64,000 nt of DNA from Pseudomonas sp. HS6 (GCF_023375815.1 NZ_CP067412.1:124001-188000), one strand, 5' to 3'; numbered from the stretch's first letter, positions 43,953 through 52,843 are shown. Notes: a model not told the origin generated them from the sequence alone. Numbers and translations: made by a program.

Positions 43953-45410
43953 TCAGGCCGATTGCAGGCATGTCGGCGGTCGCCGCTCGACCCAGCGCGT
44001 CAGTTGCTCATGAGCATAGGCCAGTTGCAGCACCGCCCGATCCGCCTGGGCCGGGCCGATGATTTGCAGGCCCATCGGCAGCCCGGCCGAGTTGAAACCC
44101 ACCGGCACGCTGATGCTCGGCAGCCCCGCCAGGGTCGGGCCGATCACCACTTCCATCCAGCGGTGATAGGTGTCCATGGTCTGCCCGCCGACGACTCGCG
44201 GCCATGGTTGTTGTGCATCAAAAGGGAACACTTGGGCGGTGGGCAGGAGCAGGAAATCGTAACGCTCGAACAATTCGTTCAACGCGCGATACCACTCGCT
44301 GCGAGCGACCGACGCCTGATAGACCTCGGCAGCGGTCAGATGCAGACCGCCCTCGATTTCCCATTGCGCTTCGGGTTTGAGCAACGCCCGTTTTTGCGGA
44401 TCGGCATACGCCGCGCCGAGGCTGCCCTGCACGAGGAAATGCCGATGTGTGAGCCAGGTCTGCCACAAGCGGTCCATGGAAAAGTCCGGCTGACAGGCCT
44501 CGACGTGACAACCCAATGCACTGAAATCCACCAGCGCCGATTCGCACAGGCTCAACACGCCGTCGTCCATCGGCAGATAGCCATTGTAATCACCGAGCCA
44601 GCCGAGGCGCACGTCGGTGAAGTCCTGTTGCAGATCCAGCCCGAAATCCCGTGGCTCATCAGCCAGCGACAGCGGCACGCGCGGATCGTAACCAGCCTGA
44701 GTCGAGAGTAGCCGTGCAACATCGATGACCGTACGGCCCATCGGCCCTTCGGTGGCCAGTTGCTGGACGAACACTTCCGGCATCGGGCCGTGAGGCACGC
44801 GGCCCTGGGACGGGCGGAAGCCGAACACATTGTTGAACGCCGCCGGGTTGCGCAGCGAGCCCATCATGTCGCTGCCATCGGCCACTGGCAGCAGGCGCAG
44901 GGCCAGCGCCACCGCCGCCCCGCCGCTGCTGCCGCCGGCAATCAGAGTCGGATCGTAGGCGTTAGTGGTGGTGCCAAACACACTGTTGTAGGTCTGCGAG
45001 CCGAGGCCGAATTCCGGGACGTTGCTCTTACCGATGATGATCGCCCCACAACCCCGAACCCGCGCCACGCTGATCGCATCGTGTTCCGGTACTTGCTCGG
45101 CGAACAGCGGCGAACCCAGGGTCGTGCGTAACCCGGCGGTGGCCGCCAGATCCTTGATAGCCTGGGGCATGCCGTGCATCCAGCCTCGGGACTCGCCGCG
45201 ATCCAGTTGCCGGTCGCACTCATCGGCTTCGCGTAGCAGCACGTCTTGCGGGCGCAGCGAGACTAGCGCGTTGACCGCCGGATTGAAGCGATCAATGTGC
45301 GTCAGATACGCCTGCATCACCTCGCGGCACGACACCTTGCGGGCATGAATCGCCCGGGACAGCGCATCGGCGTCGAGGGCGACAATCGGATCAATGGCTA
45401 ACGGACTCAC
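43953..45410 (-). CDS. Amidase (amidase signature family)
   Basis: 485 residues from GTG 45410, preceded by GGGAG and overlapping the stop of the transporter gene in GTGA. The Ser-cisSer-Lys triad is visible: the lysine in MPQAIKDLAATAG (about 83) and the serines in LIAGGSSGGAAVALAL (about 165). Amidase-signature enzymes hydrolyse amides to acid and ammonia. It may complete the breakdown of a compound imported by the transporter upstream. The substrate is unknown. It is too unlike GatA in context to be the tRNA enzyme. Confidence 0.85.
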   Translation of the reverse strand: MSPLAIDPIVALDADALSRAIHARKVSCREVMQAYLTHIDRFNPAVNALVSLRPQDVLLREADECDRQLDRGESRGWMHGMPQAIKDLAATAGLRTTLGSPLFAEQVPEHDAISVARVRGCGAIIIGKSNVPEFGLGSQTYNSVFGTTTNAYDPTLIAGGSSGGAAVALALRLLPVADGSDMMGSLRNPAAFNNVFGFRPSQGRVPHGPMPEVFVQQLATEGPMGRTVIDVARLLSTQAGYDPRVPLSLADEPRDFGLDLQQDFTDVRLGWLGDYNGYLPMDDGVLSLCESALVDFSALGCHVEACQPDFSMDRLWQTWLTHRHFLVQGSLGAAYADPQKRALLKPEAQWEIEGGLHLTAAEVYQASVARSEWYRALNELFERYDFLLLPTAQVFPFDAQQPWPRVVGGQTMDTYHRWMEVVIGPTLAGLPSISVPVGFNSAGLPMGLQIIGPAQADRAVLQLAYAHEQLTRWVERRPPTCLQSA

Positions 45411-46717
45411 GGTTTCACTCCCAGGTTGAGCGCAACGGATTTCTTCGCACGCGGGGCCTCCTGCAAACAGTAAGTACCGAGCAGGGTCAGCAGGCAAGCG
45501 AACAAGACATAGAACGACGGCGCCACCGGGGTGTTCAGTACTTTGGTCAGCCAGGTGACGATCAGCGGCGCGAAACCACCGAACACCATCACCGCCACGT
45601 TGTAGGCCACCGACACGCCAGTGGAGCGCACTTCAATCGGAAACTGCTCGGCCAGCGCCGTCGGGGCCGGGCCGAAGAACCCGCCAATCGCCGTGCAAAG
45701 CAACAGTTGCATCACCAGCAAGCGCTCGATCGAAGGCGCCGCAGCGACCCACACATACAGCGGATAGACCATGACGAAAAACGCGAGGGTGAACGCCATC
45801 AACACCGGCCGCCGACCGAGGCGATCCGACAGTGCGCCGGAGAGCGGAATCACCACGGTCATCAACCCCACCGCGAGCATCTGCACCAGCAGCACCTGAT
45901 CCAGCGGCAGGCCGAGGTTCTTGTGGGCGAAGGTCGGCATGTTCACCAGCACCACGTAGAACGACACCGTCGCGCCGCACGCCAGGCCCATCGACACCAG
46001 CAGGCTGCGGCGATGTTCACGCAACACCTGCCACAGGCCCGGCGCTGCACCTTTGACCTTCTTGCGCGCCTCGAGAAACTCCTCCGGCTCTTCCATGTGC
46101 TTGCGGATCCACAAGCCCACCGGGCCGATCAACAGACCGAGCACGAACGGAATCCGCCAGCCCCAACTGTCCAGCGCCTCGGGGGAAAACAGATGTGTGA
46201 CCAGCGCCACCATCGCTGCGCCGCTGAACACCGCCAGGCATTGCCCGACCAGTTGCCACGAACCGTACAGGCCCTTGCGATGGGCCGGCGCACTCTCCAC
46301 CAGAAACGCCGTGGCGCTGGCGTATTCACCGCCCGTGGCAAAGCCCTGAAGCATCCGCGCCACCACGATCAGCAACGGCGCGCCCATGCCGATGGCGGCG
46401 TAGTTCGGTGCGAACGCGATCAAGGCGATGGAGACGGTCATCAGGCGGATGATCATCTGCATCGCCGCCTTGCGACCTTTGCGGTCGGAGTAGATGCCGA
46501 GCAGGATGCCGCCCACCGGGCGCATGAAAAAGCCGACGCCGAAAGTCGCCAGCGCCATCAACAGCGAAGCGTAGTCGTCGTCGGACGGGAAAAACTGCCG
46601 GGCGATAATGCTCGCCAGAAAGCCGTAAACGATGAAGTCGTACCATTCCAGGGCGTTGCCGATGACGGCGGCGATCACTTGCCGAGTGCGCGAAACACCG
46701 GAGTTCGAAGTCTGCAT
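45407..46717 (-). CDS. MFS transporter, metabolite:H+ symporter type
   Basis: 436 residues from ATG 46717, about 12 helices. The MHS signature is clear: VIGNALEWYDFIVYGFLASII at helix 1, FFMRPVGGILLGIYSDRKGRK in loop 2-3 and ARMLQGFATGGEYASA at helix 4-5. This group imports carboxylates and related small metabolites with protons (compare ProP, ShiA, KgtP). It lies between the M20 hydrolase (79-base gap) and the amidase (4-base overlap), so uptake of a substrate or product of these hydrolases is likely. Confidence 0.85.
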   Translation of the reverse strand: MQTSNSGVSRTRQVIAAVIGNALEWYDFIVYGFLASIIARQFFPSDDDYASLLMALATFGVGFFMRPVGGILLGIYSDRKGRKAAMQMIIRLMTVSIALIAFAPNYAAIGMGAPLLIVVARMLQGFATGGEYASATAFLVESAPAHRKGLYGSWQLVGQCLAVFSGAAMVALVTHLFSPEALDSWGWRIPFVLGLLIGPVGLWIRKHMEEPEEFLEARKKVKGAAPGLWQVLREHRRSLLVSMGLACGATVSFYVVLVNMPTFAHKNLGLPLDQVLLVQMLAVGLMTVVIPLSGALSDRLGRRPVLMAFTLAFFVMVYPLYVWVAAAPSIERLLVMQLLLCTAIGGFFGPAPTALAEQFPIEVRSTGVSVAYNVAVMVFGGFAPLIVTWLTKVLNTPVAPSFYVLFACLLTLLGTYCLQEAPRAKKSVALNLGVKP

Positions 46718-46796
46718 GGGGATTCTCCAGAAGCTGTTGGTTGACCACGCAGGCACGTGCGCACCTGCGTTCCAGCGGCAGCAAAAAGTGAAGAAA

Positions 46797-47972
46797 TCAG
46801 GCCGGCTTGAGCCAGCTCTCGGTGAGCGCACCCCAATACGCCGCGCCGGTCAGCAGAATGTCATCGTTGAAGTCGTAGGCCGGGTTATGCACCATCGGAC
46901 GCGCCACGCCATTGCCGATGAACAGGTAGGCGCCGGGGCAGCGCTGGAGCATCCAGGCAAAGTCTTCGCTGCCCATCAGTTTCGGTGTGTTGCCATCCAC
47001 GGCGTCGGCGCCGACCAGTTCGACGCCGACCTGACGGGCGAACTCGGTTTCGGCGGCATGGTTGACCAGCACCGGGTAGGCCGGGCGGTGTTCGATGGTC
47101 GAGGTGCAGCCGAAGCTTTCGGCCTGGGCTTCGATGATCGAGCGCACACGGTTAAGGGTCTGCTCGCGGACCTCGGCGTTCAGCGCACGCAGGCTCAGGC
47201 GCAGGATGGCTTGCTGCGGAATCACGTTCGCCGCCTCGCCGGCCTGCAACGCACCGACCGTCACCACCGCCGCCTGTTGCGCATCGATGTTGCGCGCGAC
47301 CACGGTTTGCAAAGCCATGACCACACTGGCCGCCGCGACCAGCGGATCCACCGCCAGATGCGGCATCGAGCCGTGGCCACCGACGCCTTCAATCGTCACC
47401 GTGAGCAAATCCTGCGAAGCCATCATCGGCCCTTCGCGAAAGCCCAGATGCCCCGCCGGCAGGCCCGGCATGTTGTGCATGCCGAACAACGCGTCGCACG
47501 GGAAGCGTTCGAGCAAACCATCGGCGAGCATCGCTTCGGCCCCGCCCTGCCCCTCTTCGGCGGGCTGGAAAATCAGCGTCAGGGTGCCGTCGAACTGACG
47601 GGTCGCCGCCAGATAACGCGCCGCACCGAGCAGCATCGCAGTGTGCCCGTCATGCCCGCAGGCGTGCATGCAGCCTTGATGACGACTGCTGTAGGCAACG
47701 CCGGTGTTCTCGATGATCGGCAGCGCATCCATGTCGGCCCGCAGTCCGAGCCTGCGTGAACTGCTGCCGTTGCGCAGCACGCCGACCACGCCGGTCTTGC
47801 CGACGCCGGTATGGACTTCATAGCCCCATTCTTCGAGTGACTTAGCGACCAGCGCCGAGGTGCGGCTTTCCTCGAAACCGAGTTCAGGGTGGGCGTGAAT
47901 GTCTTGGCGGGTGGCGTGCAGGTCGCTGGCCACGTCGTTGAGCCAGGCCAGAATGTGCTGATGTCGGGGCAT
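46797..47972 (-). CDS. M20-family amidohydrolase (hippurate hydrolase/aminoacylase-like)
   Basis: 391 residues from ATG 47972, with GAGGAGA upstream. Metal-site motifs are in order: LRADMDALPI, HACGHDGHTAMLLGAARYL, and QPAEEGQGG with the catalytic Glu. The dimerisation-domain GGHGSMPH and the terminal GSEDFAWML also fit. Family members hydrolyse N-acyl amino acids such as hippurate. First gene of the operon with an MHS transporter, an amidase and an IclR regulator. The precise acyl group is unknown. Confidence 0.85.
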   Translation of the reverse strand: MPRHQHILAWLNDVASDLHATRQDIHAHPELGFEESRTSALVAKSLEEWGYEVHTGVGKTGVVGVLRNGSSSRRLGLRADMDALPIIENTGVAYSSRHQGCMHACGHDGHTAMLLGAARYLAATRQFDGTLTLIFQPAEEGQGGAEAMLADGLLERFPCDALFGMHNMPGLPAGHLGFREGPMMASQDLLTVTIEGVGGHGSMPHLAVDPLVAAASVVMALQTVVARNIDAQQAAVVTVGALQAGEAANVIPQQAILRLSLRALNAEVREQTLNRVRSIIEAQAESFGCTSTIEHRPAYPVLVNHAAETEFARQVGVELVGADAVDGNTPKLMGSEDFAWMLQRCPGAYLFIGNGVARPMVHNPAYDFNDDILLTGAAYWGALTESWLKPA

Positions 47973-48020
47973 GACGGTTCTCCTCGCGCGGGTGTTCCCG
48001 GTCTTGTTGTTCGGTGTTGT

Positions 48021-48112
48021 TTCACGACACGTGAACGGCAGGTCGTGCTCACCGCCAGATAACCGCGAGACACGCGAGAGGACAATCGAATGTGGTTCCA
48101 CAGGGTGGAACC
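48021..48112. promoter_or_regulatory. Palindromes upstream of the M20-MHS-amidase operon (candidate IclR sites)
   Basis: GGTTCCAC-AGG-GTGGAACC (48094-48112) is a perfect 8-3-8 inverted repeat. TTCACG-ACA-CGTGAA (48021-48035) is a second, shorter one. Both are in the 143 bases before the M20 gene. GGTTCCA-type palindromes are usual for IclR regulators, and the IclR gene closes this operon. The first one also lies just past the stop of the small membrane-protein gene. Confidence 0.5.
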
Positions 48113-48115
48113 GGA

Positions 48116-48418
48116 TCAGGGTTGCAGGCGACAGCCCTGGCGTTCGCCTTGCCATTGGGCGCTATTGCTGCGCCCCATGCCGCTGGCGGTGACTAGTTTT
48201 TGCGTTCGGTCATCGGTCAGTTCGCTGGGCAACCACTGCTTCACGTAACCCCGGCAATACTCGGCATCGTTGTTCATCACGTAGCGGCACGAACAATATT
48301 CCTTGGCGGTGTAGGCGCTGATGATGTCGGGGAAGGCCCACAGGTTTTCGCGCTCGTGCCAGCCCCAGCCCAGCAGCACAATCAACAGAATCAGCAGGAT
48401 GCGTCTGAACAGTTTCAT
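48116..48418 (-). CDS. Small cysteine-containing membrane-anchored protein
   Basis: 100 residues from ATG 48418, overlapping the stop of the upstream hydrolase gene (ATGA), so it is translationally coupled to it. An N-terminal hydrophobic helix (ILLILLIVLLGWGW) anchors it. The rest is short and periplasmic, with Cys at YCSCRY, YCRGY and GCRLQP, likely disulfide pairs. I recognise no family. Its coupling to a beta-lactamase-fold enzyme suggests a shared envelope role. Confidence 0.65.
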   Translation of the reverse strand: MKLFRRILLILLIVLLGWGWHERENLWAFPDIISAYTAKEYCSCRYVMNNDAEYCRGYVKQWLPSELTDDRTQKLVTASGMGRSNSAQWQGERQGCRLQP

Positions 48419-49494
48419 GGCCACACCGCCCCAAGCACACGCTTGAGCAATTCGTTGTGGCGATAGCTGCCGTCGCGGTCATCGGCGTAGCGCACGATCA
48501 CCAGTTTTTCGCTTGGGATCACGTACAGCGCCTGCCCCCAGTGACCGAGGGCGGCGAAGGTGTCGGGCGGTGCGTCGGGCCATGGCGAGGCGGCTCCATC
48601 CGCCGGGCGATTCAGCCACCACTGACCGCCGGGCACGGCTTCGTCCTGATTAGCCTTGTAGCCGGCGAAGGGTTGCCGGTTGAAAGCGACCCAATCTTTG
48701 GGCAACAACTGCCGGTCGTTCCAGCGTCCGTCACGTTCCATCAACAGGCCGATTCGCGCCAGATCCCGGGCCGTCAGGTAAGCGTATGAAGACGCGACGA
48801 AGGTGCCCGTGGCATCGGTTTCCCATGTGGCATGGCGGATGCCCAAAGGATCGAAAAGTGCCGTCCATGGATAGTCGGGATACCGCTGCGGGCCGACGAT
48901 GTTTTTCAGTGCCGCCGCCAACAGATTGCTGTCGCCGCTGGAATAGCGGAACGCCTGACCCGCTGGTGCGTAGCTGTCGTGATTGGCGGTGAACGCAGCC
49001 ATGTCGCGATGACCACGAGTGTAGAGCATCGCCACCACCGAGGATTTCAGCGGGGCGTATTCATAGTCTTCCTGCCAGTCGATACCCGAGGCCCAGTGCA
49101 GCAGATCCTTGATCGTGATGGCCGGGTGTTTTTCCAGCGCCGGGTAAAACGTTGCTGCCGGATCATCGAGTTTGAACAAGCCTTCGCCGTACGCCACACC
49201 GAGCACCGTGGCCATCAGGCTTTTGCTGATCGACCAGGTCAGGTGCGGGGTGTCGGCGGTGGTTGCGCCGGCGTAGCGTTCGTAGATGAGTTGGCCGTCG
49301 CGGATCACCAGCAACGCATCGGTGCGTATGCCCTGGCGGGTGCTTTCATCGCGGGTCGGGAAGGCGTAGGCCTCCAATGTATCGACGGCGGGACCGGTGA
49401 TTTTCGCGCCGATCGGCCATTGCTCGCCCGGCCATTGTTCGGCCTGAACCGTGAAGCTGATCAGCAGCAGAAACAGGGACAGGCCTTTGAACAT
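48415..49494 (-). CDS. Serine hydrolase of the beta-lactamase (class C-like) family
   Basis: 359 residues from ATG 49494. A signal peptide (LSLFLLLISFTVQAE) predicts the periplasm. The SxxK motif is SISKS (about residue 96), and YSSG (about 190) stands where YxN is expected. A later LGHWGQALYVIP may supply the third motif. This is the Beta-lactamase Pfam group that also includes esterases and peptidases; antibiotic hydrolysis should not be assumed. It is translationally coupled to the small membrane protein downstream. Confidence 0.78.
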   Translation of the reverse strand: MFKGLSLFLLLISFTVQAEQWPGEQWPIGAKITGPAVDTLEAYAFPTRDESTRQGIRTDALLVIRDGQLIYERYAGATTADTPHLTWSISKSLMATVLGVAYGEGLFKLDDPAATFYPALEKHPAITIKDLLHWASGIDWQEDYEYAPLKSSVVAMLYTRGHRDMAAFTANHDSYAPAGQAFRYSSGDSNLLAAALKNIVGPQRYPDYPWTALFDPLGIRHATWETDATGTFVASSYAYLTARDLARIGLLMERDGRWNDRQLLPKDWVAFNRQPFAGYKANQDEAVPGGQWWLNRPADGAASPWPDAPPDTFAALGHWGQALYVIPSEKLVIVRYADDRDGSYRHNELLKRVLGAVWP

Positions 49495-49575
49495 GGTGAG
49501 GGCTCTTGGGGAGAACCTGCTGAGGGTAGTCAGGGTTGATGACAAATTTGAGATTTTAGCTGCCCATGAGATCGC

Positions 49576-49667
49576 CATCGCTGGCAAGCCAGCTCCCACA
49601 GGGGTAGAGGATTGCCATTGATAGCCTGTACACCAGCGACTGTGTGGGAGCTGGCTTGCCAGCGATG
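49576..49667. repeat. REPIN: inverted REP pair
   Basis: CATCGCTGGCAAGCCAGCTCC starts at 49576 (shown in part), runs to CCCACAGG at 49602, and is matched in reverse by GTGGGAGCTGGCTTGCCAGC ending in GATG at 49667. It lies between two minus-strand genes. Confidence 0.88.
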
Positions 49668-49674
49668 AGGCCGG

Positions 49675-50553
49675 TCAGTCCACCGCCAGCGCCTTGGCCA
49701 GACGTTTGGCCCGCGCGCCAGCCGCCAGTTGCATGACCGACTGATCGCGTTGCCACATCGCTGCCCACTCGGGGTTGCCGTCGCGCAGGGCCTGATCGAC
49801 TTCCGGTTTGAGCCCGTCGAACTGCGCAAACAATCCGCCGAGCAACACATGCCCCGCCGGATTGTTCGGCGGCTGGCGACTGACTTCCGCGCACCCGGCC
49901 AACAGCGCCAGCAAACGCAGTTGCAGAGGCTGCGGCCAGCCGCTGTCCTGACCGATGCCGTACAGCCACGCGGTCATCGCACTCAGCACGTAAACGTCCT
50001 CAAGGGTGCGGAACGGTTTGACGTAGGCATCCCAACCGTCCCCGGCGAGCAGTTCACACAGGGCGTCGTCGAGGTACAAGCGGCCATGGCTGATGTCCGG
50101 CATCAACGGCAGTGCCGGGAGTTTTTCCACGCGCACACCGGATTCGCCGGGGTACACCACCGCCAGGCTCAGGCGCGGTGATTCGCCGGGTTGTTCACTG
50201 CGCGCAGCGATCAGCAGCCAGTCCGCCGCATCGCCGGCAGTGACGAAATCCTTTTGCCCGCTAAGGCGCAGCTCCGTGAGCCGGGTCTGCATGTCCGCCG
50301 GTCGCAGGCTGCGCTGTTCGGTCGCACACAACGCGCCAAGACTCGGCGGCGCGCTCGGCCAAAGCATGCGTAACGCCGCCTGATAACCCACCAGAAACGC
50401 CAGCCCCGGCGTCGTCATCCGCCGCCCTCCCGCCACCGCCAGTTCGAACGGCGTAACGCTGCCCAGTTGATGCAGCAGCGTGGCGAAACCCTCCGCCAGA
50501 TCGGCAACGGCGGGCAGGCGTTCGCGACATTCAAGCAGGGTCGACCAGGTCAT
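49675..50553 (-). CDS. Acyl-CoA dehydrogenase-like protein (short form)
   Basis: 292 residues from ATG 50553 (AAGGAG upstream), against about 380 for ordinary acyl-CoA dehydrogenases. The segment CATEQRSLRPADMQTRLTEL with LSGQKDFVTAGDAADWLLIAAR (about 75-115) matches the middle beta-domain of that family. The usual N-terminal helices and the C-terminal catalytic Glu region are short or not recognisable. It may have lost catalysis, or be a specialised member. It is divergent from olsBA, sharing a 153-base intergenic region with a Pho-box-like site. Confidence 0.55.
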   Translation of the reverse strand: MTWSTLLECRERLPAVADLAEGFATLLHQLGSVTPFELAVAGGRRMTTPGLAFLVGYQAALRMLWPSAPPSLGALCATEQRSLRPADMQTRLTELRLSGQKDFVTAGDAADWLLIAARSEQPGESPRLSLAVVYPGESGVRVEKLPALPLMPDISHGRLYLDDALCELLAGDGWDAYVKPFRTLEDVYVLSAMTAWLYGIGQDSGWPQPLQLRLLALLAGCAEVSRQPPNNPAGHVLLGGLFAQFDGLKPEVDQALRDGNPEWAAMWQRDQSVMQLAAGARAKRLAKALAVD

Positions 50554-50570
50554 CAGAGGCTCCTTGTGGG

Positions 50571-50588
50571 CTGTCATATAAGCATCAC
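50571..50588 (+). promoter_or_regulatory. Candidate Pho box upstream of olsBA
   Basis: CTGTCATATAAGCATCAC: the first seven bases match the PhoB half-site CTGTCAT exactly, followed by a 4-base A/T spacer and a weaker second half (GCATCAC). It is about 120 bases before the olsB ATG. Ornithine-lipid genes of P. aeruginosa are known to be induced by phosphate limitation. Confidence 0.45.
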
Positions 50589-50706
50589 CAAACATTCATG
50601 GCGATGACACCGGGGCTACATAGCCTGACTTTGCACAACACAGCTGCATAAAGAAAGTCGATCGGCTGTAACCCACGACGGGTTAAAGGCCCGTACGGAG
50701 ATTCAA

Positions 50707-51462
50707 ATGACTCAGATCGCCCGCATCAGCGACACCGGCAATGAACGCCGTCTGCAAGCCGAACGCCTGATCGGCGCCGAGGCCTTGCAGCAAGCCCAGG
50801 CCTTGCGCTTCAACGTGTTCAGCGGCGAGTTCAACGCCAAGCTGAAAGGCGCGGAACTGGGTCTGGACATGGATGACTATGATGTTCACTGCAGCCACAT
50901 CGGCGTGCGTGACCTGAACACCGGCCGCCTGGTGGCGACCACCCGTTTGCTCGATCACACCGCCGCCAGCAGCCTGGGCAAGTTCTACAGCGAAGAAGAA
51001 TTCAGCCTGCACGGCCTCGCCGGTCTGCAAGGCCCGATCCTGGAAATCGGCCGCACCTGCGTCGACCCGGCTTACCGCAACGGCGGCACCATCGCCGTGC
51101 TCTGGGGCGAACTGGCCGAAGTCCTCAATCAGGGCGGCTACAGCTACCTGATGGGTTGCGCGAGCATCCCGATGCAGGACGGCGGCGTGCAAGCCCACGC
51201 GATCATGCAGCGCCTGCGCGAACGTTATCTGTGCACCGAACATTTGCGCGCCGAGCCGAAGAATCCGTTGCCGACGCTGGACATTCCATCGAACGTGATC
51301 GCCGAAATGCCACCGCTGCTCAAGGCCTACATGCGCCTGGGTGCGAAGATCTGCGGCGAGCCGTGCTGGGACGAAGACTTCCAGGTCGCCGACGTGTTCA
51401 TCCTGCTCAAGCGCGACGAACTCTGCCCGCGCTACGCCAAGCACTTCAAGGCGGCTGTGTAA
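50707..51462 (+). CDS. olsB: Ornithine N-acyltransferase OlsB
   Basis: 251 residues with an N-acyltransferase (hemolysin-like GNAT) fold. Family segments: [15 protein letters not shown] near residue 32, [22 protein letters not shown] (about 113-134) and [13 protein letters not shown]. OlsB transfers a 3-hydroxyacyl chain from ACP to ornithine, giving lyso-ornithine lipid, the first step of phosphorus-free ornithine lipids. Its TAA stop overlaps the olsA start (TAATG), so the two are coupled. AACGGAGATTC-like leader GGAGA precedes ATG 50707. Confidence 0.88.
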   Translation: MTQIARISDTGNERRLQAERLIGAEALQQAQALRFNVFSGEFNAKLKGAELGLDMDDYDVHCSHIGVRDLNTGRLVATTRLLDHTAASSLGKFYSEEEFSLHGLAGLQGPILEIGRTCVDPAYRNGGTIAVLWGELAEVLNQGGYSYLMGCASIPMQDGGVQAHAIMQRLRERYLCTEHLRAEPKNPLPTLDIPSNVIAEMPPLLKAYMRLGAKICGEPCWDEDFQVADVFILLKRDELCPRYAKHFKAAV

Positions 51463-52256
51463 TGAGCCGGCTGCGGGTGTACGCGCGGATCGCGCGGGTG
51501 CTGCTGGTGGTGACGCTGGGCTTGAGCATGGCCAGTGTCTTCGGGGTTTTCGAGCGCTTGGGTCTGGCCCATTCGATGCAACGCCGGCAGCGCTGGTCGC
51601 GGTTTTTCATGGCGCGCCTGAGCAATGCCCTGCCCTTTCGCGTGACCGTCCACGGTGAACTGCCGAAGCAGCCGATGCTGTGGGTCAGCAACCATGTGTC
51701 GTGGACAGACATTCCGCTGCTCGGGATGCTTACGCCGCTGTCGTTTTTGTCCAAGGCCGAAGTGCGCACCTGGCCGGTGGCCGGCTGGCTGGCGGCGAAG
51801 GCCGGCAGCCTGTTCATCCGTCGCGGTTCGGGCGACAGCCAGTTGATCCGCAAGCAGATGACCCGTCACCTGCAAACCGATCATCCGCTGTTGATGTTCC
51901 CGGAAGGCACCACCACCGACGGCCGTTCGCTGCGTACCTTTCATGGTCGTCTGCTGTCGGCGGCGATTGATTCGGAAGTGAAGCTGCAACCGGTGGCGAT
52001 CCGTTATCTGCGCAATGGCGAGATCGATACGCTGGCACCGTTCATTGGCGACGATGATCTGCTGTCGCACCTGATGCGTCTGTTCAGCAACGATTGCGGC
52101 GATGTGGAAGTTCATCTGCTCAAGCCGATTGCCTGCCAGGGTCGGGAACGCGCGGCGCTGGCGTACGAAGCCCAGCAAGCGGTACAAAAAGCGTTGTTCG
52201 GCGAGGTGGCCAAACCGGCCGAACCGCGTCGTGCAGGCGAGCTGATCGCTGCCTGA
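51462..52256 (+). CDS. olsA: Lyso-ornithine lipid O-acyltransferase OlsA
   Basis: 264 residues from ATG 51462, one base overlapping olsB. One N-terminal membrane helix (VLLVVTLGLSMASVFGVF), then a PlsC-type acyltransferase domain with the NHVSWTD catalytic H(x4)D box (about 75-81) and the FPEGTTT substrate box (about 146). OlsA acylates lyso-ornithine lipid at its hydroxyl to make the mature membrane lipid. Pairing with olsB fixes the assignment. Confidence 0.88.
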   Translation: MSRLRVYARIARVLLVVTLGLSMASVFGVFERLGLAHSMQRRQRWSRFFMARLSNALPFRVTVHGELPKQPMLWVSNHVSWTDIPLLGMLTPLSFLSKAEVRTWPVAGWLAAKAGSLFIRRGSGDSQLIRKQMTRHLQTDHPLLMFPEGTTTDGRSLRTFHGRLLSAAIDSEVKLQPVAIRYLRNGEIDTLAPFIGDDDLLSHLMRLFSNDCGDVEVHLLKPIACQGRERAALAYEAQQAVQKALFGEVAKPAEPRRAGELIAA

Positions 52257-52270
52257 TCGTCATCTTCTGC

Positions 52271-52843
52271 CTACAGCTGTCGGCCTGCAAAGTCCTGCAG
52301 CTGTGGGTAGAACAAACGAAAGTCGTCACTGAGCGGTTCATACAGACGCCGCAATTCCTGCATCGCTCCCGCCAGTTCTTCAGGCTTGCTGAGGCGTCGG
52401 GAAATCCCGCGCAGCACCTGCTCCAGCACTTCGAATTCCTGATACGAACCCAACCAGTCGTTGGCCACCATGTGCGGGGCGATCTTCGCCAGGCGCTCGG
52501 GCAATTGCCGTTCGCTGGACAGCACGCGATAAACGTCGGTGGTGAATTGCCCCAGCGGCCGGTCGGCGTACAGCGCCCAGTCACGGGCCAGGCAATGGTC
52601 GAAAAACACGTCGAGGACGATGCCGGCGTAACGGCGGCGAGTCGAGGTAAACCGCGTCAGTGAAGCGTCCACCAACGGATGGCGATCGGTGAACACATCG
52701 ATCTGACGATGCAAGGCAATCGCCGCTTCGATCTCCGGATCGAACTGCCCTTGCAGCCGTCCTTTGACGAAATCGCCATACAGACTGCCGAGCCATTGAC
52801 CGGGACGCTGGCCACCGAGGTGCAAATGTGCGAGATAGTTCAT
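52271..52843 (-). CDS. acpH: Acyl carrier protein phosphodiesterase
   Basis: 190 residues, the AcpH length. The start MNYLAHLHLGG, the SLYGDFVKGRL segment (metal-site Asp), HRQIDVFTDRHPLV and VLDVFFDHCLARDW all match AcpH, a relative of HD-domain phosphatases. It removes the 4'-phosphopantetheine arm from acyl carrier protein. It converges on olsA, whose pathway also uses ACP, though this adjacency may be chance. It is divergent from the arsR-type gene. Confidence 0.85.
   Translation of the reverse strand: MNYLAHLHLGGQRPGQWLGSLYGDFVKGRLQGQFDPEIEAAIALHRQIDVFTDRHPLVDASLTRFTSTRRRYAGIVLDVFFDHCLARDWALYADRPLGQFTTDVYRVLSSERQLPERLAKIAPHMVANDWLGSYQEFEVLEQVLRGISRRLSKPEELAGAMQELRRLYEPLSDDFRLFYPQLQDFAGRQL

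Noticed and set aside
48415..49494. Calling the hydrolase an AmpC antibiotic-resistance enzyme
   Set aside because: It has SxxK but YSSG instead of the AmpC YxN, and the overall sequence fits the broad serine hydrolase group.
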